Shown here piece by piece: positions 16,889 to 25,330 of a stretch of DNA of 29,925 nucleotides. A program made the position numbers and the translations under genes. This DNA is from Alphaproteobacteria bacterium. Its GTDB lineage: Bacteria > Pseudomonadota > Alphaproteobacteria > CAAGCB01 > CAG-977. The stretch lies in NCBI GenBank assembly GCA_021639925.1, contig JAJXEL010000001.1:1-29925 (forward strand), given 5' to 3'. The stretch's first letter is position 1; each line of letters starts with the position of its first letter. The notes beneath the pieces are model-generated. The model was given only the letters and a program-made list of their open reading frames with translations. It ran no database searches and was not told the DNA's origin.

Positions 16889-17269
16889 ATGAAAAAGTTT
16901 TTTTTGATTTTCGCGTTTTGTTTTGCGGCCGGGTGCGCCCGTGTTCCCAAAGAACTGCCGGTTGTCGATTCCGCCGCAGAAAACGTGTCCGTAGACGGTT
17001 CCCGGACGGCCGTTAAAACCGGACGCAAGGACCCGCTGCTTAAAGCGGATTATGTGCTGCGGATTTTGGGCGAACCGACGGTGAAACGCCGCGAAACCCC
17101 TTCCGAAGTCTGGGTTTACGCGCAGTCGGGCTGCGTTTTGTTTATTTACATGAACGAACAGGACGACGGATCGGCTTTGGTCCGGCATATGGAAATCGGT
17201 ACGCCGACGTTCCGGGCAACGCGGAAAGATTCTCTGTCGTGTCTGAAAACGGCGGCGAAATTAAGATGA
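16889..17269 (+). CDS. Small lipoprotein
   Basis: A 126-residue protein with a lipoprotein signal: Lys-rich start, hydrophobic core and lipobox FAAGC, with the modified Cys at about residue 16. It should be anchored in the inner or outer membrane facing the periplasm. The middle (LKADYVLRILGEPTVKRRE, then EVWVYAQSGCVLFIYM) resembles a lipoprotein family I recall from Rhodospirillales, in which a BamE-like 'pathway-gatekeeping' segment is followed by a W-x-Y...C-x-L motif; this is a resemblance only. The ATG at 16889 has AAGGAT upstream. The frame stays open upstream into the preceding gene, but the lipoprotein signal fixes the start. The stop overlaps the next gene's ATG by four bases. Confidence 0.8.
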   Translation: MKKFFLIFAFCFAAGCARVPKELPVVDSAAENVSVDGSRTAVKTGRKDPLLKADYVLRILGEPTVKRRETPSEVWVYAQSGCVLFIYMNEQDDGSALVRHMEIGTPTFRATRKDSLSCLKTAAKLR

Positions 17270-17799
17270 TCGAAGCAATTCTGCGCGCAGATAAAGTTCT
17301 TTTGGATTGGGTTCAGGCTCTGCGGACGCAAACGCTGGATATCGTGATGCCGGCCGTTACGTTTTTGGGGGACGCGGGGCTTTTCTGGATTGTCTGGGCG
17401 GTTATTTTATGCTTTTTCCCGAAAAGCAGAAAGACAGGCCTGCTGATGATCGCGGCGCTGGCGGCGACGTTTGTCATCAGTACGCTGGGGCTGAAAAACC
17501 TGTTTGCGCGTCCGCGTCCGTGCGTTCAGTTTCCGAAAGAATTTTTTTATGCCTGTCCGTCGGGTTTTTCTTTCCCGTCAGGGCATTCCATATCGTCGTT
17601 CGCCGCGGCGGGCGTGCTGTTTTTCAGACGCGAAAAAGGCCGCGTTGCCGCTTTGATTCTGGCCGGTCTGATCGCTTTTTCCAGGGCGTATCTGTATGTT
17701 CATTTCCCGTCGGACGTCGTAACGGGCAGTCTGCTGGGGTTCGCCGCGGCATATCTGGTCGTTAAATATGACGCGGTAAAGAAAAAGGCAGAGCCTTAA
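17266..17799 (+). CDS. PAP2-family membrane phosphatase
   Basis: A 177-residue polytopic phosphatase of the PAP2/type 2 phosphatidic-acid phosphatase family. All three signature motifs are intact: K-x6-RP (KNLFARPRP), PSGH (SFPSGHS) and SR-x5-H-x3-D (SRAYLYVHFPSD), so it should be catalytic. Members dephosphorylate phosphatidic acid, phosphatidylglycerol phosphate, undecaprenyl pyrophosphate or lipid A; the substrate is not evident here. I chose the ATG at 17266, which overlaps the lipoprotein stop as ATGA; a GTG at 17239 would add nine residues. It ends the three-gene envelope operon and its stop codon lies in the loop of the following terminator. Confidence 0.9.
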   Translation: MIEAILRADKVLLDWVQALRTQTLDIVMPAVTFLGDAGLFWIVWAVILCFFPKSRKTGLLMIAALAATFVISTLGLKNLFARPRPCVQFPKEFFYACPSGFSFPSGHSISSFAAAGVLFFRREKGRVAALILAGLIAFSRAYLYVHFPSDVVTGSLLGFAAAYLVVKYDAVKKKAEP

Positions 17800-17809
17800 C
17801 TCTGCCTTT
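17784..17809. terminator. Bidirectional terminator between PAP2 gene and trxA
   Basis: A perfect ten-base-pair stem, AAAGGCAGAG and CTCTGCCTTT, with a six-base loop. The PAP2 stop codon is in the loop. The minus-strand copy ends in TTTTT and lies just after the trxA stop, so one hairpin closes both convergent operons. Confidence 0.88.
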
Positions 17810-17817
17810 AAAATGTT

Positions 17818-18135
17818 TTAAGCCATCTGTTCGTTGATCCAGGCGGCCAGTTTTGATTTTGTCATGGCGCCGGAATGTGTGGCGACCGCCTGGCCGTTTT
17901 TAAACATGATCAGGGTCGGAATGCCGCGCACGCCGAAATTTGTCGGCGTTTCGGGCGAATCGTCAATATTCATTTTGACAACTTTCAGCTTGTCGCCCAT
18001 TTCTGTTGCGACTTCTTCCAAAACGGGGCTCAGCTGGCGGCACGGAGAACACCATTCGGCAAAGAAATCAACCAGGACAGGAACGTCCGAGTTTTTGATT
18101 TCATTGGCAAATTCGTTGTCTTTAATTACTTTCAT
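17818..18135 (-). CDS. trxA: Thioredoxin
   Basis: A 105-residue cytoplasmic thiol-disulfide oxidoreductase with the standard thioredoxin fold. The active site is WCSPC (Cys29 and Cys32) rather than the usual WCGPC; the cis-proline loop is present as RGIPTLIMFKNG. The ATG at 18135 has a GAAAGGAAA ribosome site; the open frame upstream to 18198 is not protein-like and overlaps the addA stop. Its place after addA is conserved in many Alphaproteobacteria. A good promoter lies in the 59-base gap, so it can be expressed apart from addAB. Confidence 0.95.
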   Translation of the reverse strand: MKVIKDNEFANEIKNSDVPVLVDFFAEWCSPCRQLSPVLEEVATEMGDKLKVVKMNIDDSPETPTNFGVRGIPTLIMFKNGQAVATHSGAMTKSKLAAWINEQMA

Positions 18136-18169
18136 GTTGTTTTCCTTTCTATAAGAGAACTGTACTGCT

Positions 18170-18198
18170 TTTATAAGAGGCTTTGAAATAACGGTCAA
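18170..18198 (-). promoter_or_regulatory. Candidate strong sigma-70 promoter for trxA
   Basis: On the minus strand, TTGACC (18193-18198), exactly 17 bases, then TATAAA (18170-18175), 35 bases before the trxA ATG. Each box matches five of six consensus positions. The -35 box contains the addA stop codon. Confidence 0.65.
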
Positions 18199-21100
18199 TA
18201 CTCCATTATATCACAAACAAGAGAAGTGATCTCGGTTAATTTCGGGGCCTCTGTCCACAGCAGAAAACATCTGATGTTTTTACCCGGATAAATTTTTTCA
18301 ATCAAGGCCTTATAGGCTGCCATCTGCCGGACGTAAGCCCGCGGCGTGTCCCGAACGTCCTGCGGTATGACGCGGCCGGATTTGTAATCAATCAGGCGCA
18401 CTTCATTTTCCGATACGGACAGCCGGTCGATTTTTCCGTTGATGACCCGGCTGCCGATCACACCGGACACGGGGACTTCCGCCAGGGAATCCGGCGTAAA
18501 CAAATCCGCTGCGGCCGGGTCGTCCAACAGGGAAAGAACTTTGCCTGCCAGTTTGTTTTTTTCTTCGTCCGTCATGTCCGGCGCGCGGACGGCCAGCAGC
18601 TTGTCCGCGGCAAAGCGGCGCTGAGGCGTCGGATATTGCGGCAGGATTTCCAGTAACATATGAACGGCCAGCCCGCGCCGCACGGCTTTCAGACGGCCTT
18701 CGGACAGCGGGGATAAGACGGCGGGTTCTTCCGTATCGGGTTTTGACGGCGCCAAAGGTCTGGGCGGAACGGGTTCGCCGGGCGCAGGCCGCGTTGTCCA
18801 GGCGGGCAAAGCGGCGCAAGTCCGGCCGCTTGATTCTTTTTGCGTCTGCTTCGGCGGTTCTTCCTGCCGGCTGGTCAGGCGTAAAACGGGTTCTTCGAAC
18901 AGATCCGTTTGGACTTCCTCCATATGATAAGTAACGGAACCGTCGTCGTTTTCAGTACTTAAAGATTCGCGGACCAGATCGTACCAGTTGCCGCGGGTAA
19001 TCTGCGATGTGTCCCACCCCGTGATATACAGCCGGTCGGCGGCGCGGGTCAAGGCGACGTAAAGCAGGCGGTTATATTCGTCCTGATCTTTTTCTTTTAA
19101 TTTTTCGATTTCGCCGTTGATCTTTTCGTTACGGTATTCCGCTTTGGGCGCCCAGAGCATGATTTCGCCGTTTCCGCTTTCCGGCCAGAAAGTTTTCGGG
19201 GCAAAAAAGGACAGCTGGCGCGTATCGGGCAGAAAAACGATCGGCGCCTGCAGCCCTTTGGCCGCGTGAACGGTCATGATGCGCACGGCGTCAAAGGATT
19301 GTTCGGGATCGCGTTTGATTTCCACGTCGTTTTGGCGCAGATGCTTTAAGAAGTTCTGCAAAGACGGCGGTTCGGCCGAATCGTAATGCAGTGCCAGAGA
19401 CATAAATTCGTCCAAAGCGTCCAAAGCCTGTACCCCTAAACGGGAAACGAAGGCTTTCCGGCGTTCCAAAGGTCCCAGAATATAAGTATAAAGTTCGTAA
19501 GGACGCATACGGTCAACGCGGCCGAGCAGATCTTTTAAAAACAGATACGCTTTGCCCAAAGGAGTATCCGGTTTGTCTTCGTATGTTTTCAGCCGGTCAA
19601 ACAGGGACAGCTTTCCGCGGTTATAGGCCAGCGTGAACAGATCGTCTTCGCAAATGCCGTCCAAAGGCATATTTAATTCTTTGGCCTTTTGCAGGTCGGC
19701 TTCGGATAAATCTTTGGGCGAAATGCCGCATAACGGGGAACGCAGAATCGTCGCCAAAGTCAGATCGTCTTCGGGCAGCAGCAGAAAATCCCCCAGCGCC
19801 ATCAGATCCTTTACGGCGATATGCGATGTGATTTTTAACCGGTCAACCCCGGAAACAGGAACGCCGCGGGTTTTTAGTTCGCGCGACAGATCGTTGATAA
19901 AAGCGTTGCGCCGGCGGACCAAAATCATGATGTCTCCGGCACGGACCGGACGGTTTTCGGATTCGAGGATTTCCTTTGAAAAGATCATATCGGCGATTTT
20001 TTGCGCGATTTTCCGCGCCAGGCGGGCAGACGGAGATTCGGAATAAACGCGTTCTACCGGCTTGGTAAAAGCCCTTTGCGCATCATCGTTCTGCGGTTTT
20101 TCCGTCGGCCATATTTCAACCAGCCCGGCCTGCTTTTTCCGCCATGACAGGTGCGCCGCGTTTTCCTGTTGATCAACGACGCCTTTGCGTGCCGGATCAA
20201 ATCGCAGAACAAAATTAACGACGTCAATAACCGCCTGTACCGATCTGAAAGAAATATACATCGGCACGTCGTTGAACTTCTTTCGGGCGGATTCGACTTT
20301 TGATTTGAAAAAAGACCGCATTTTTTCAAATTCTTCGGGAACGGCGCCCTGAAAGCTGAAAATCGACTGCTTTTTGTCCCCGACGGCAAAAATCGTTCTG
20401 TTCTGCGGGCGCAGACCGTCGCCGGCGAAAAATTCTTCGGCCAGCGCTTTGATGATCGCCCATTGGTCCGGGCTGGTATCCTGCGCTTCGTCTACCAGAA
20501 TATGGTCGACGCCGCCGTCCAGCTTGAACAACACCCAGGCAGCCGCGCCGGATTTTTCCAACAAACCTTTCGCCGCGGCGATCAGGTCGTCGTAATCCAT
20601 GGCGCAGCGTTCGTTTTTTAACGCCGTATATTCGTTTAAAACGGCCGAACTTAATTCGAACAAAGCCAGCGAAAGGCGTTTGGTCGTTAAAGAAGCCAGG
20701 CGTTTTTGCAAGGTTTCGGCTTTTTGCGCTTCCGCCGTCATGGCGGGCAGGGCGGTTTCGGATTCTTTGCAGCACAACTGTTTGCGGATTTCGTTTTCCG
20801 CCGTTAAAAACGTTGCCAGATATTCGGGCAGAAGGAAAAGCCGGTCTTTTTCGGAAGCGTTTAAAAACGCGTCTATTTTCAAAAACTTATCCGTATCCGT
20901 TTTTTTCTTTGACACGCCCAAAACGGCGGCGGCCCGGCGCAGTTCACTTTCCCGGTCGCCGGATAAGCGGCAGAATCCGGCCTTTAAAGAATCCGGTGTA
21001 CAGCCGCGCGGCAGATCCAAAGCGTCTTCATAGGCGGCGCCGAGTTCTTCCGGCCCCGCAAACCGCGCGTCGATCCGTTTGACGGTGGCCAGATGAGTCG

Positions 21101-21674
21101 TCATTTCCGTTAAAACGGTTAAAAATCCGTCCTCTGTCGTTACGGCGGTAATCGTTTCCAGACACGCGGCGTAACGGCTTTGGCCGAGGATTTTGTTCTG
21201 CGCCTGTTCGATTAATTCCTTGGCGCCGCGTTCGTCTAAAACGTCGAACTGGGGGGATACGCCGGCTTCCAGCGGAAAACGTTTCAGCAAAGACTGGCAA
21301 AAACCGTGTAAAGTCGTGACTTTTAACCCGCCCGCGGTATCCAGCAGACGCGCGAACAGCCGTCTGGCGCGCGCGATCAAAGCGGCGTCAGGGGGAACGC
21401 CCCGCAGATCCGTTAATTCCTTCGCCAGTTCCGGTTCTTCCTGCGCCGCCCATTTCGCCAATCGTTCGGCGATTTTGTTTGCCATTTGCGCCGCGGCGGT
21501 GCGTGTAAACGTCAGACACAGTATTTTTTCGGGCGGCGTTCCCGTCAACAGCAGGTTTAATACGCGGTCGGACAACACCTTTGTCTTGCCCGATCCCGCG
21601 GAAGCCGCCACCCAGGCGGATTCAAAAGGATTGGCCGCCAGACGCTGCAAAGCGTTCGGATCCGTAAAATCCAT
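18195..21674 (-). CDS. addA: Double-strand break repair helicase-nuclease subunit AddA
   Basis: A 1159-residue UvrD-type helicase with a C-terminal nuclease, partner of AddB in the AddAB enzyme that resects DNA double-strand ends for RecA. Walker A is AASAGSGKT (Lys30), Walker B is DEAQD (395-399), and later helicase motifs are visible (MTVHAAKGLQAPIVFLPD; LLYVALTRAADRLYITG). The RecB-like nuclease domain has VHMLLEILP, GKIDRL, then IDYKSG with Asp1096 and Lys1098. I start at the ATG at 21674, with AGGAGG eight bases before and one base past the addB stop; the frame is open to 21740, but that part lies in addB. Confidence 0.96.
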   Translation of the reverse strand: MDFTDPNALQRLAANPFESAWVAASAGSGKTKVLSDRVLNLLLTGTPPEKILCLTFTRTAAAQMANKIAERLAKWAAQEEPELAKELTDLRGVPPDAALIARARRLFARLLDTAGGLKVTTLHGFCQSLLKRFPLEAGVSPQFDVLDERGAKELIEQAQNKILGQSRYAACLETITAVTTEDGFLTVLTEMTTHLATVKRIDARFAGPEELGAAYEDALDLPRGCTPDSLKAGFCRLSGDRESELRRAAAVLGVSKKKTDTDKFLKIDAFLNASEKDRLFLLPEYLATFLTAENEIRKQLCCKESETALPAMTAEAQKAETLQKRLASLTTKRLSLALFELSSAVLNEYTALKNERCAMDYDDLIAAAKGLLEKSGAAAWVLFKLDGGVDHILVDEAQDTSPDQWAIIKALAEEFFAGDGLRPQNRTIFAVGDKKQSIFSFQGAVPEEFEKMRSFFKSKVESARKKFNDVPMYISFRSVQAVIDVVNFVLRFDPARKGVVDQQENAAHLSWRKKQAGLVEIWPTEKPQNDDAQRAFTKPVERVYSESPSARLARKIAQKIADMIFSKEILESENRPVRAGDIMILVRRRNAFINDLSRELKTRGVPVSGVDRLKITSHIAVKDLMALGDFLLLPEDDLTLATILRSPLCGISPKDLSEADLQKAKELNMPLDGICEDDLFTLAYNRGKLSLFDRLKTYEDKPDTPLGKAYLFLKDLLGRVDRMRPYELYTYILGPLERRKAFVSRLGVQALDALDEFMSLALHYDSAEPPSLQNFLKHLRQNDVEIKRDPEQSFDAVRIMTVHAAKGLQAPIVFLPDTRQLSFFAPKTFWPESGNGEIMLWAPKAEYRNEKINGEIEKLKEKDQDEYNRLLYVALTRAADRLYITGWDTSQITRGNWYDLVRESLSTENDDGSVTYHMEEVQTDLFEEPVLRLTSRQEEPPKQTQKESSGRTCAALPAWTTRPAPGEPVPPRPLAPSKPDTEEPAVLSPLSEGRLKAVRRGLAVHMLLEILPQYPTPQRRFAADKLLAVRAPDMTDEEKNKLAGKVLSLLDDPAAADLFTPDSLAEVPVSGVIGSRVINGKIDRLSVSENEVRLIDYKSGRVIPQDVRDTPRAYVRQMAAYKALIEKIYPGKNIRCFLLWTEAPKLTEITSLVCDIMEY

Positions 21675-21675
21675 A

Positions 21676-24618
21676 TTATTCCTCCTGCTGTTCGGACGAA
21701 TCGGACGCCGCCCATTCGTCAAAGCGCGCCAGATGGTCAAAGTCGTTGTATTGTAACGAAACGCTGGTATCCGGCGTTGCCAGATAAGGCGTTCGTTCGT
21801 CGTCGTAAGTGTTGATCAGGTCTTTTAGATGATCCAGCGCTTCGTCGGCCAAAGCTTCGGTATCTTCTTTGCCGGTTGTCACTTGGCGGATCGTTCCGCC
21901 GTCCTGCTGTCCGCGCAGGCGCCAGTATTCCATTGCCGCGGCGGATTTGTTTTGGACATTTTTAAATCCGTTTTGTTGTAAAATGGCGGCTTCCAGCGGC
22001 AGCTGCGGGGAATAGCCGGTCAGAACGGATTTTTTCGCGGGTAACAGCCCCGTTTTATAATCAATTAAAGTCACGCTGCCGTCGTTTTGAATGTCAATCC
22101 GGTCGGCTTTGCCGCTCAGCCGGAATTCGCCGCCTTTGGTTTGAAAAGAAATTTCGCCTTCCTGTTCGCAAAAGATTTGCGCCGTGTCGGACTGCCTTTT
22201 TTCCTGTTGGCGGATAAACCATTTCAAGGCAGATTCCAGACGCGGTTTCCAAAAAGCCGCCGCCGTCTGAGAAAAATTTAATTCTTTAAACAAACCCGAT
22301 CCGATTTCCAGTATTTTGTCTTCCGCTTTGTCGGGCAGTTTTGACGGGTATTTTAAACAAAACGTTTCAACGGCTTTGTGGACGATCGTGCCGTAATCGG
22401 CGGCATTAAAGTCTTCGTCAATATCGTCCAAAGGCTTTAATCCCAGAATATACTGCGCGTAAATCGAATACGGGTCGCGCATCAGCGTTTCGACTTTTGT
22501 GACCGATAATTTGCGCGGGCGGCTTTTTACGGGCGGGTTCGGCTGCGGCGGCAGAAAAGACAAAACGGCCTTCGGTTCGTCGATTTGACGCGCCCAATCC
22601 TGCAGGTTCCCTTTGTCAAAGGCCAAACCGGAAATATCCAAAACGGCCTGCAGGCGCATTAACCAGCGCGACGGGACGCTGGGGGCGCCGCCTTCTTTGA
22701 CCGACCGGGTCATAATCAGGTTTTCGGCGCAGAACGCCTGGGCAAAATCATGCGCCGACAGGGCAATTTTTCTTTCCGGCGCGGATAAGCCGCACTGTTC
22801 GCGCATCGGGCGGGACAGCCACGGATCCGCGTCCGGCGTTTTCGGCCATGTTCCTTCGTTTAATCCGCCTAAAATCAATACGTCAGGCTGGATCAGCCGC
22901 GCTTCCATCGTCCCTAAAATGTCCAGACGCGGGTGCATGCCGTATTTCGGGCGCACGGCGACGCCTTTGAACAAAGCGGCCAAAAGCGACAGGTATTCCG
23001 CGGGCGTAATGTTCCCGATTAAAGAAGCCTGTTCTTTCAAGGCGGTGAAAAAAGCCGCCGCCGCTTCTCCGGCTTCGCCTGTCCATAACCGTTCCGCGCC
23101 GGTTCTGTCCGCGCTTTGCGCCAGTTGTTCCGCCGATTCCAGATGCGCGTTCAGCAGCGTTTCGAAATCCTGCGCCGCGAGATCGGTCATTTTTTGCGTA
23201 AAAGCCCCCGCGCGCCGTTCCAAATCGTTTATAAATTCCGTTATTTCCGGCGCTTTGGCAGTTTCGGCCGCCTGCTTTAATCCGGGCAGGCCGTCGCCGG
23301 GGCGTTTGCCGCGCAATAACGTTTTTTCCAGCCGGCGCACCGTGGAACGGAACGGCGCGAAACTTTTCCCCCCCAAAGCCAGAGGGTGTTTTAAACAGGC
23401 CAGCAAATCCGCCGGCGCCCAGTTTTCCGCGGCCGCCCGTCCCAGCAGTAATAAAAAAGCCCCCGGCGGCGTTAATGTCAGATTTGTTCCGGCAGAATCG
23501 TCCATAACGATGCCCCACCGGTTCATTTCGGCGACGACGCGGCGGGCCAAAGATCTGTCCGGCGTAATCAGGGCTGCCGTTTTGCCCGGCGTTTCCAATG
23601 TTTCGCGCAAAGCCAAAGCGATGATCAGCGCTTCTTCCTGTACGTTGGCGCAGTCGATTTTTTGAATGCCGTCAACGGCCTCTTTTGAAAATTTTTCCGC
23701 CGTCCGCCAATGCTCGGTTGTCGCCGACGGACGCATGGCTTCGCTGATCAGGCGCAGGCGTTCGCCGCGTACGGGCGGATCGCTGCCGAAAATTTGCACA
23801 TCGGCGCGCGTGATGCCCATTTTTTCCAGCAGCTTTTTCAGATTGTACTGCGGGTGCGACGGTTCGCAGGCAGCGAAACTTTCTTCGTCCAACAGCATAT
23901 CCAGCCCCGGCAAAATAACTTTGCCGTTTTCCAGGGAAGCGATCGTGTCCAGCAGCTCGGCCGTCGCGGGCTGCGATCCGGTCGATCCGGCGGCGATAAC
24001 GGGGAAAGGCGGCGGGTTTTTCCGCCAAAAATCAGCCTGAGCCCTGAACAGGCGTACTTGCCGGTCGGCGGCGTCGATAACGCCTTCTTCTTTTAAAATT
24101 TCGGGCCAGGCCGCCGTGACGATTTCCAAAAAAGCCAGCGTTTCCTGCCAGTGGGCGGCAAATTCGTCGGGGACAAGCTTTTTCAGCCGGTCAAACGGCA
24201 TGTTTTCAATATACGCTTCGTCCAAAAACTCTGCCAGAGCGTCCGCCAGATGCAGCGCTTTTTCCGCGCCCAGAGGCTGCGGGCTGCGTTTTTGGATCAG
24301 TTTGCTTAATAACAGCCGCCGGCGCAGCGGGTCGATCGCGTCCGGCAGATCCGCGGCAGTTAACAAGGATAAACGCCCTTGCGTTTCTTCATCTTCAACG
24401 GCGGAAAAAGGGATCAGACGCGGCAGCATCAGCGGTTGCCCGTTGCTTTGGCGCAAAAAAGCTTCCTGCACGGTTTTGCACGCGCGTCTGGTCGGCAAAA
24501 ACAACACTGTTTTCGCCAATCCGGCCGGCGCGGCGGCATGCCGGCGCAATAATTCCGCCGCCAGCGTGTCGGCAAAAGAAAAAACGGGCGCGATCGTGAA
24601 AACGTTTTTAACCGCCAT
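21676..24618 (-). CDS. addB: Double-strand break repair nuclease subunit AddB
   Basis: The 980-residue partner of AddA. The N-terminal part is helicase-like but lacks a clear Walker A lysine loop (FLPTRRACKTVQEAFLRQ region), as in alphaproteobacterial AddB. The C-terminal RecB-type nuclease domain is intact: YGTIVHKAVETF, LSGKADRID, then LIDYKTG with Asp853 and Lys855. I see no four-cysteine iron-sulfur arrangement around the nuclease domain like that of Bacillus AddB. The start ATG at 24618 overlaps the murU stop by 11 bases, and its stop is one base from addA. Confidence 0.95.
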   Translation of the reverse strand: MAVKNVFTIAPVFSFADTLAAELLRRHAAAPAGLAKTVLFLPTRRACKTVQEAFLRQSNGQPLMLPRLIPFSAVEDEETQGRLSLLTAADLPDAIDPLRRRLLLSKLIQKRSPQPLGAEKALHLADALAEFLDEAYIENMPFDRLKKLVPDEFAAHWQETLAFLEIVTAAWPEILKEEGVIDAADRQVRLFRAQADFWRKNPPPFPVIAAGSTGSQPATAELLDTIASLENGKVILPGLDMLLDEESFAACEPSHPQYNLKKLLEKMGITRADVQIFGSDPPVRGERLRLISEAMRPSATTEHWRTAEKFSKEAVDGIQKIDCANVQEEALIIALALRETLETPGKTAALITPDRSLARRVVAEMNRWGIVMDDSAGTNLTLTPPGAFLLLLGRAAAENWAPADLLACLKHPLALGGKSFAPFRSTVRRLEKTLLRGKRPGDGLPGLKQAAETAKAPEITEFINDLERRAGAFTQKMTDLAAQDFETLLNAHLESAEQLAQSADRTGAERLWTGEAGEAAAAFFTALKEQASLIGNITPAEYLSLLAALFKGVAVRPKYGMHPRLDILGTMEARLIQPDVLILGGLNEGTWPKTPDADPWLSRPMREQCGLSAPERKIALSAHDFAQAFCAENLIMTRSVKEGGAPSVPSRWLMRLQAVLDISGLAFDKGNLQDWARQIDEPKAVLSFLPPQPNPPVKSRPRKLSVTKVETLMRDPYSIYAQYILGLKPLDDIDEDFNAADYGTIVHKAVETFCLKYPSKLPDKAEDKILEIGSGLFKELNFSQTAAAFWKPRLESALKWFIRQQEKRQSDTAQIFCEQEGEISFQTKGGEFRLSGKADRIDIQNDGSVTLIDYKTGLLPAKKSVLTGYSPQLPLEAAILQQNGFKNVQNKSAAAMEYWRLRGQQDGGTIRQVTTGKEDTEALADEALDHLKDLINTYDDERTPYLATPDTSVSLQYNDFDHLARFDEWAASDSSEQQEE

Positions 24619-25330
24619 CGGGCTGATCCTTCAGCCTCTGTTCCGCCAGAGCCAAAGCCTCCGGCGTGCCGACATGGTACCAGTCGCCGTCGCCGACAAC
24701 GGCGGCCAGCCGTCCGGCTTTTTCCGCCCGGTCATACAGCAGATTCAACGAAAATTTTCCTTCGGGAGCGCCGTCAAAAATACGCGGGTTTAAAATCTGT
24801 GCGCCCGCGAAAACAAAGGGAGCGGTTTCTTCTTGCGGCTTTTTGCGCCGCGGCCTGCCGTTTTCAATAAAATAATCGCCTTTGCCGTCATGGCCGTATA
24901 CGCGTTCAACCGGCCACAGCAGTAATAAAATATCGCTCCGCGATTCATCAAAGGCCTGCGCCATGCGTCGCAGCGCCGGTGTTTTTTCCGTCCACAGCGG
25001 GTCGGCGTTTAAAACGAAAAAAGGCCGGCCGCCCAGCAAAGGAAGCGCTTTTTTTACGCCGCCGCCGGTTTCCAAAGCGGTTTCTTCTTCTGAAAAAGTA
25101 AACTGCATATCCGCGCGTTTGTTCAGATCTTCTTTGATCAGATCCCCCAGATAACACACGTTGACGACGCAGTCTTTAATGCCGTGCGCCGCGATTTTAT
25201 CGGCAACACGGTCAATCAGCGTTCTGTCCAGTACTTTGATCAGCGGTTTGGGCGTTTCGTCCGTCAAAGAACGCATGCGCGTGCCGCGTCCGGCGGCCAG
25301 AATCATCGCTTTGTTTATTTCAACAGACAT
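24608..25330 (-). CDS. murU: N-acetylmuramate alpha-1-phosphate uridylyltransferase MurU
   Basis: A 240-residue cytoplasmic nucleotidyltransferase that turns MurNAc-1-phosphate and UTP into UDP-MurNAc, the second step of the recycling bypass that avoids de novo UDP-MurNAc synthesis. The N-terminal loop MILAAGRGTRM (9-19), TPKPLI, and the metal-site NADPLW fit the family. Adjacency to an AmgK-type kinase makes MurU far more likely than a general sugar-phosphate nucleotidyltransferase. The ATG at 25330 overlaps the amgK 3' end by 16 bases. Confidence 0.9.
   Translation of the reverse strand: MSVEINKAMILAAGRGTRMRSLTDETPKPLIKVLDRTLIDRVADKIAAHGIKDCVVNVCYLGDLIKEDLNKRADMQFTFSEEETALETGGGVKKALPLLGGRPFFVLNADPLWTEKTPALRRMAQAFDESRSDILLLLWPVERVYGHDGKGDYFIENGRPRRKKPQEETAPFVFAGAQILNPRIFDGAPEGKFSLNLLYDRAEKAGRLAAVVGDGDWYHVGTPEALALAEQRLKDQPDGG

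Noticed and set aside
22613..23665. A 350-codon open frame on the plus strand inside addB
   Set aside because: It is antisense to a clearly conserved AddB region, rich in Ala, Ser, Lys and Arg with no recognisable motif, and has no ribosome site; it is a shadow of low stop-codon density.
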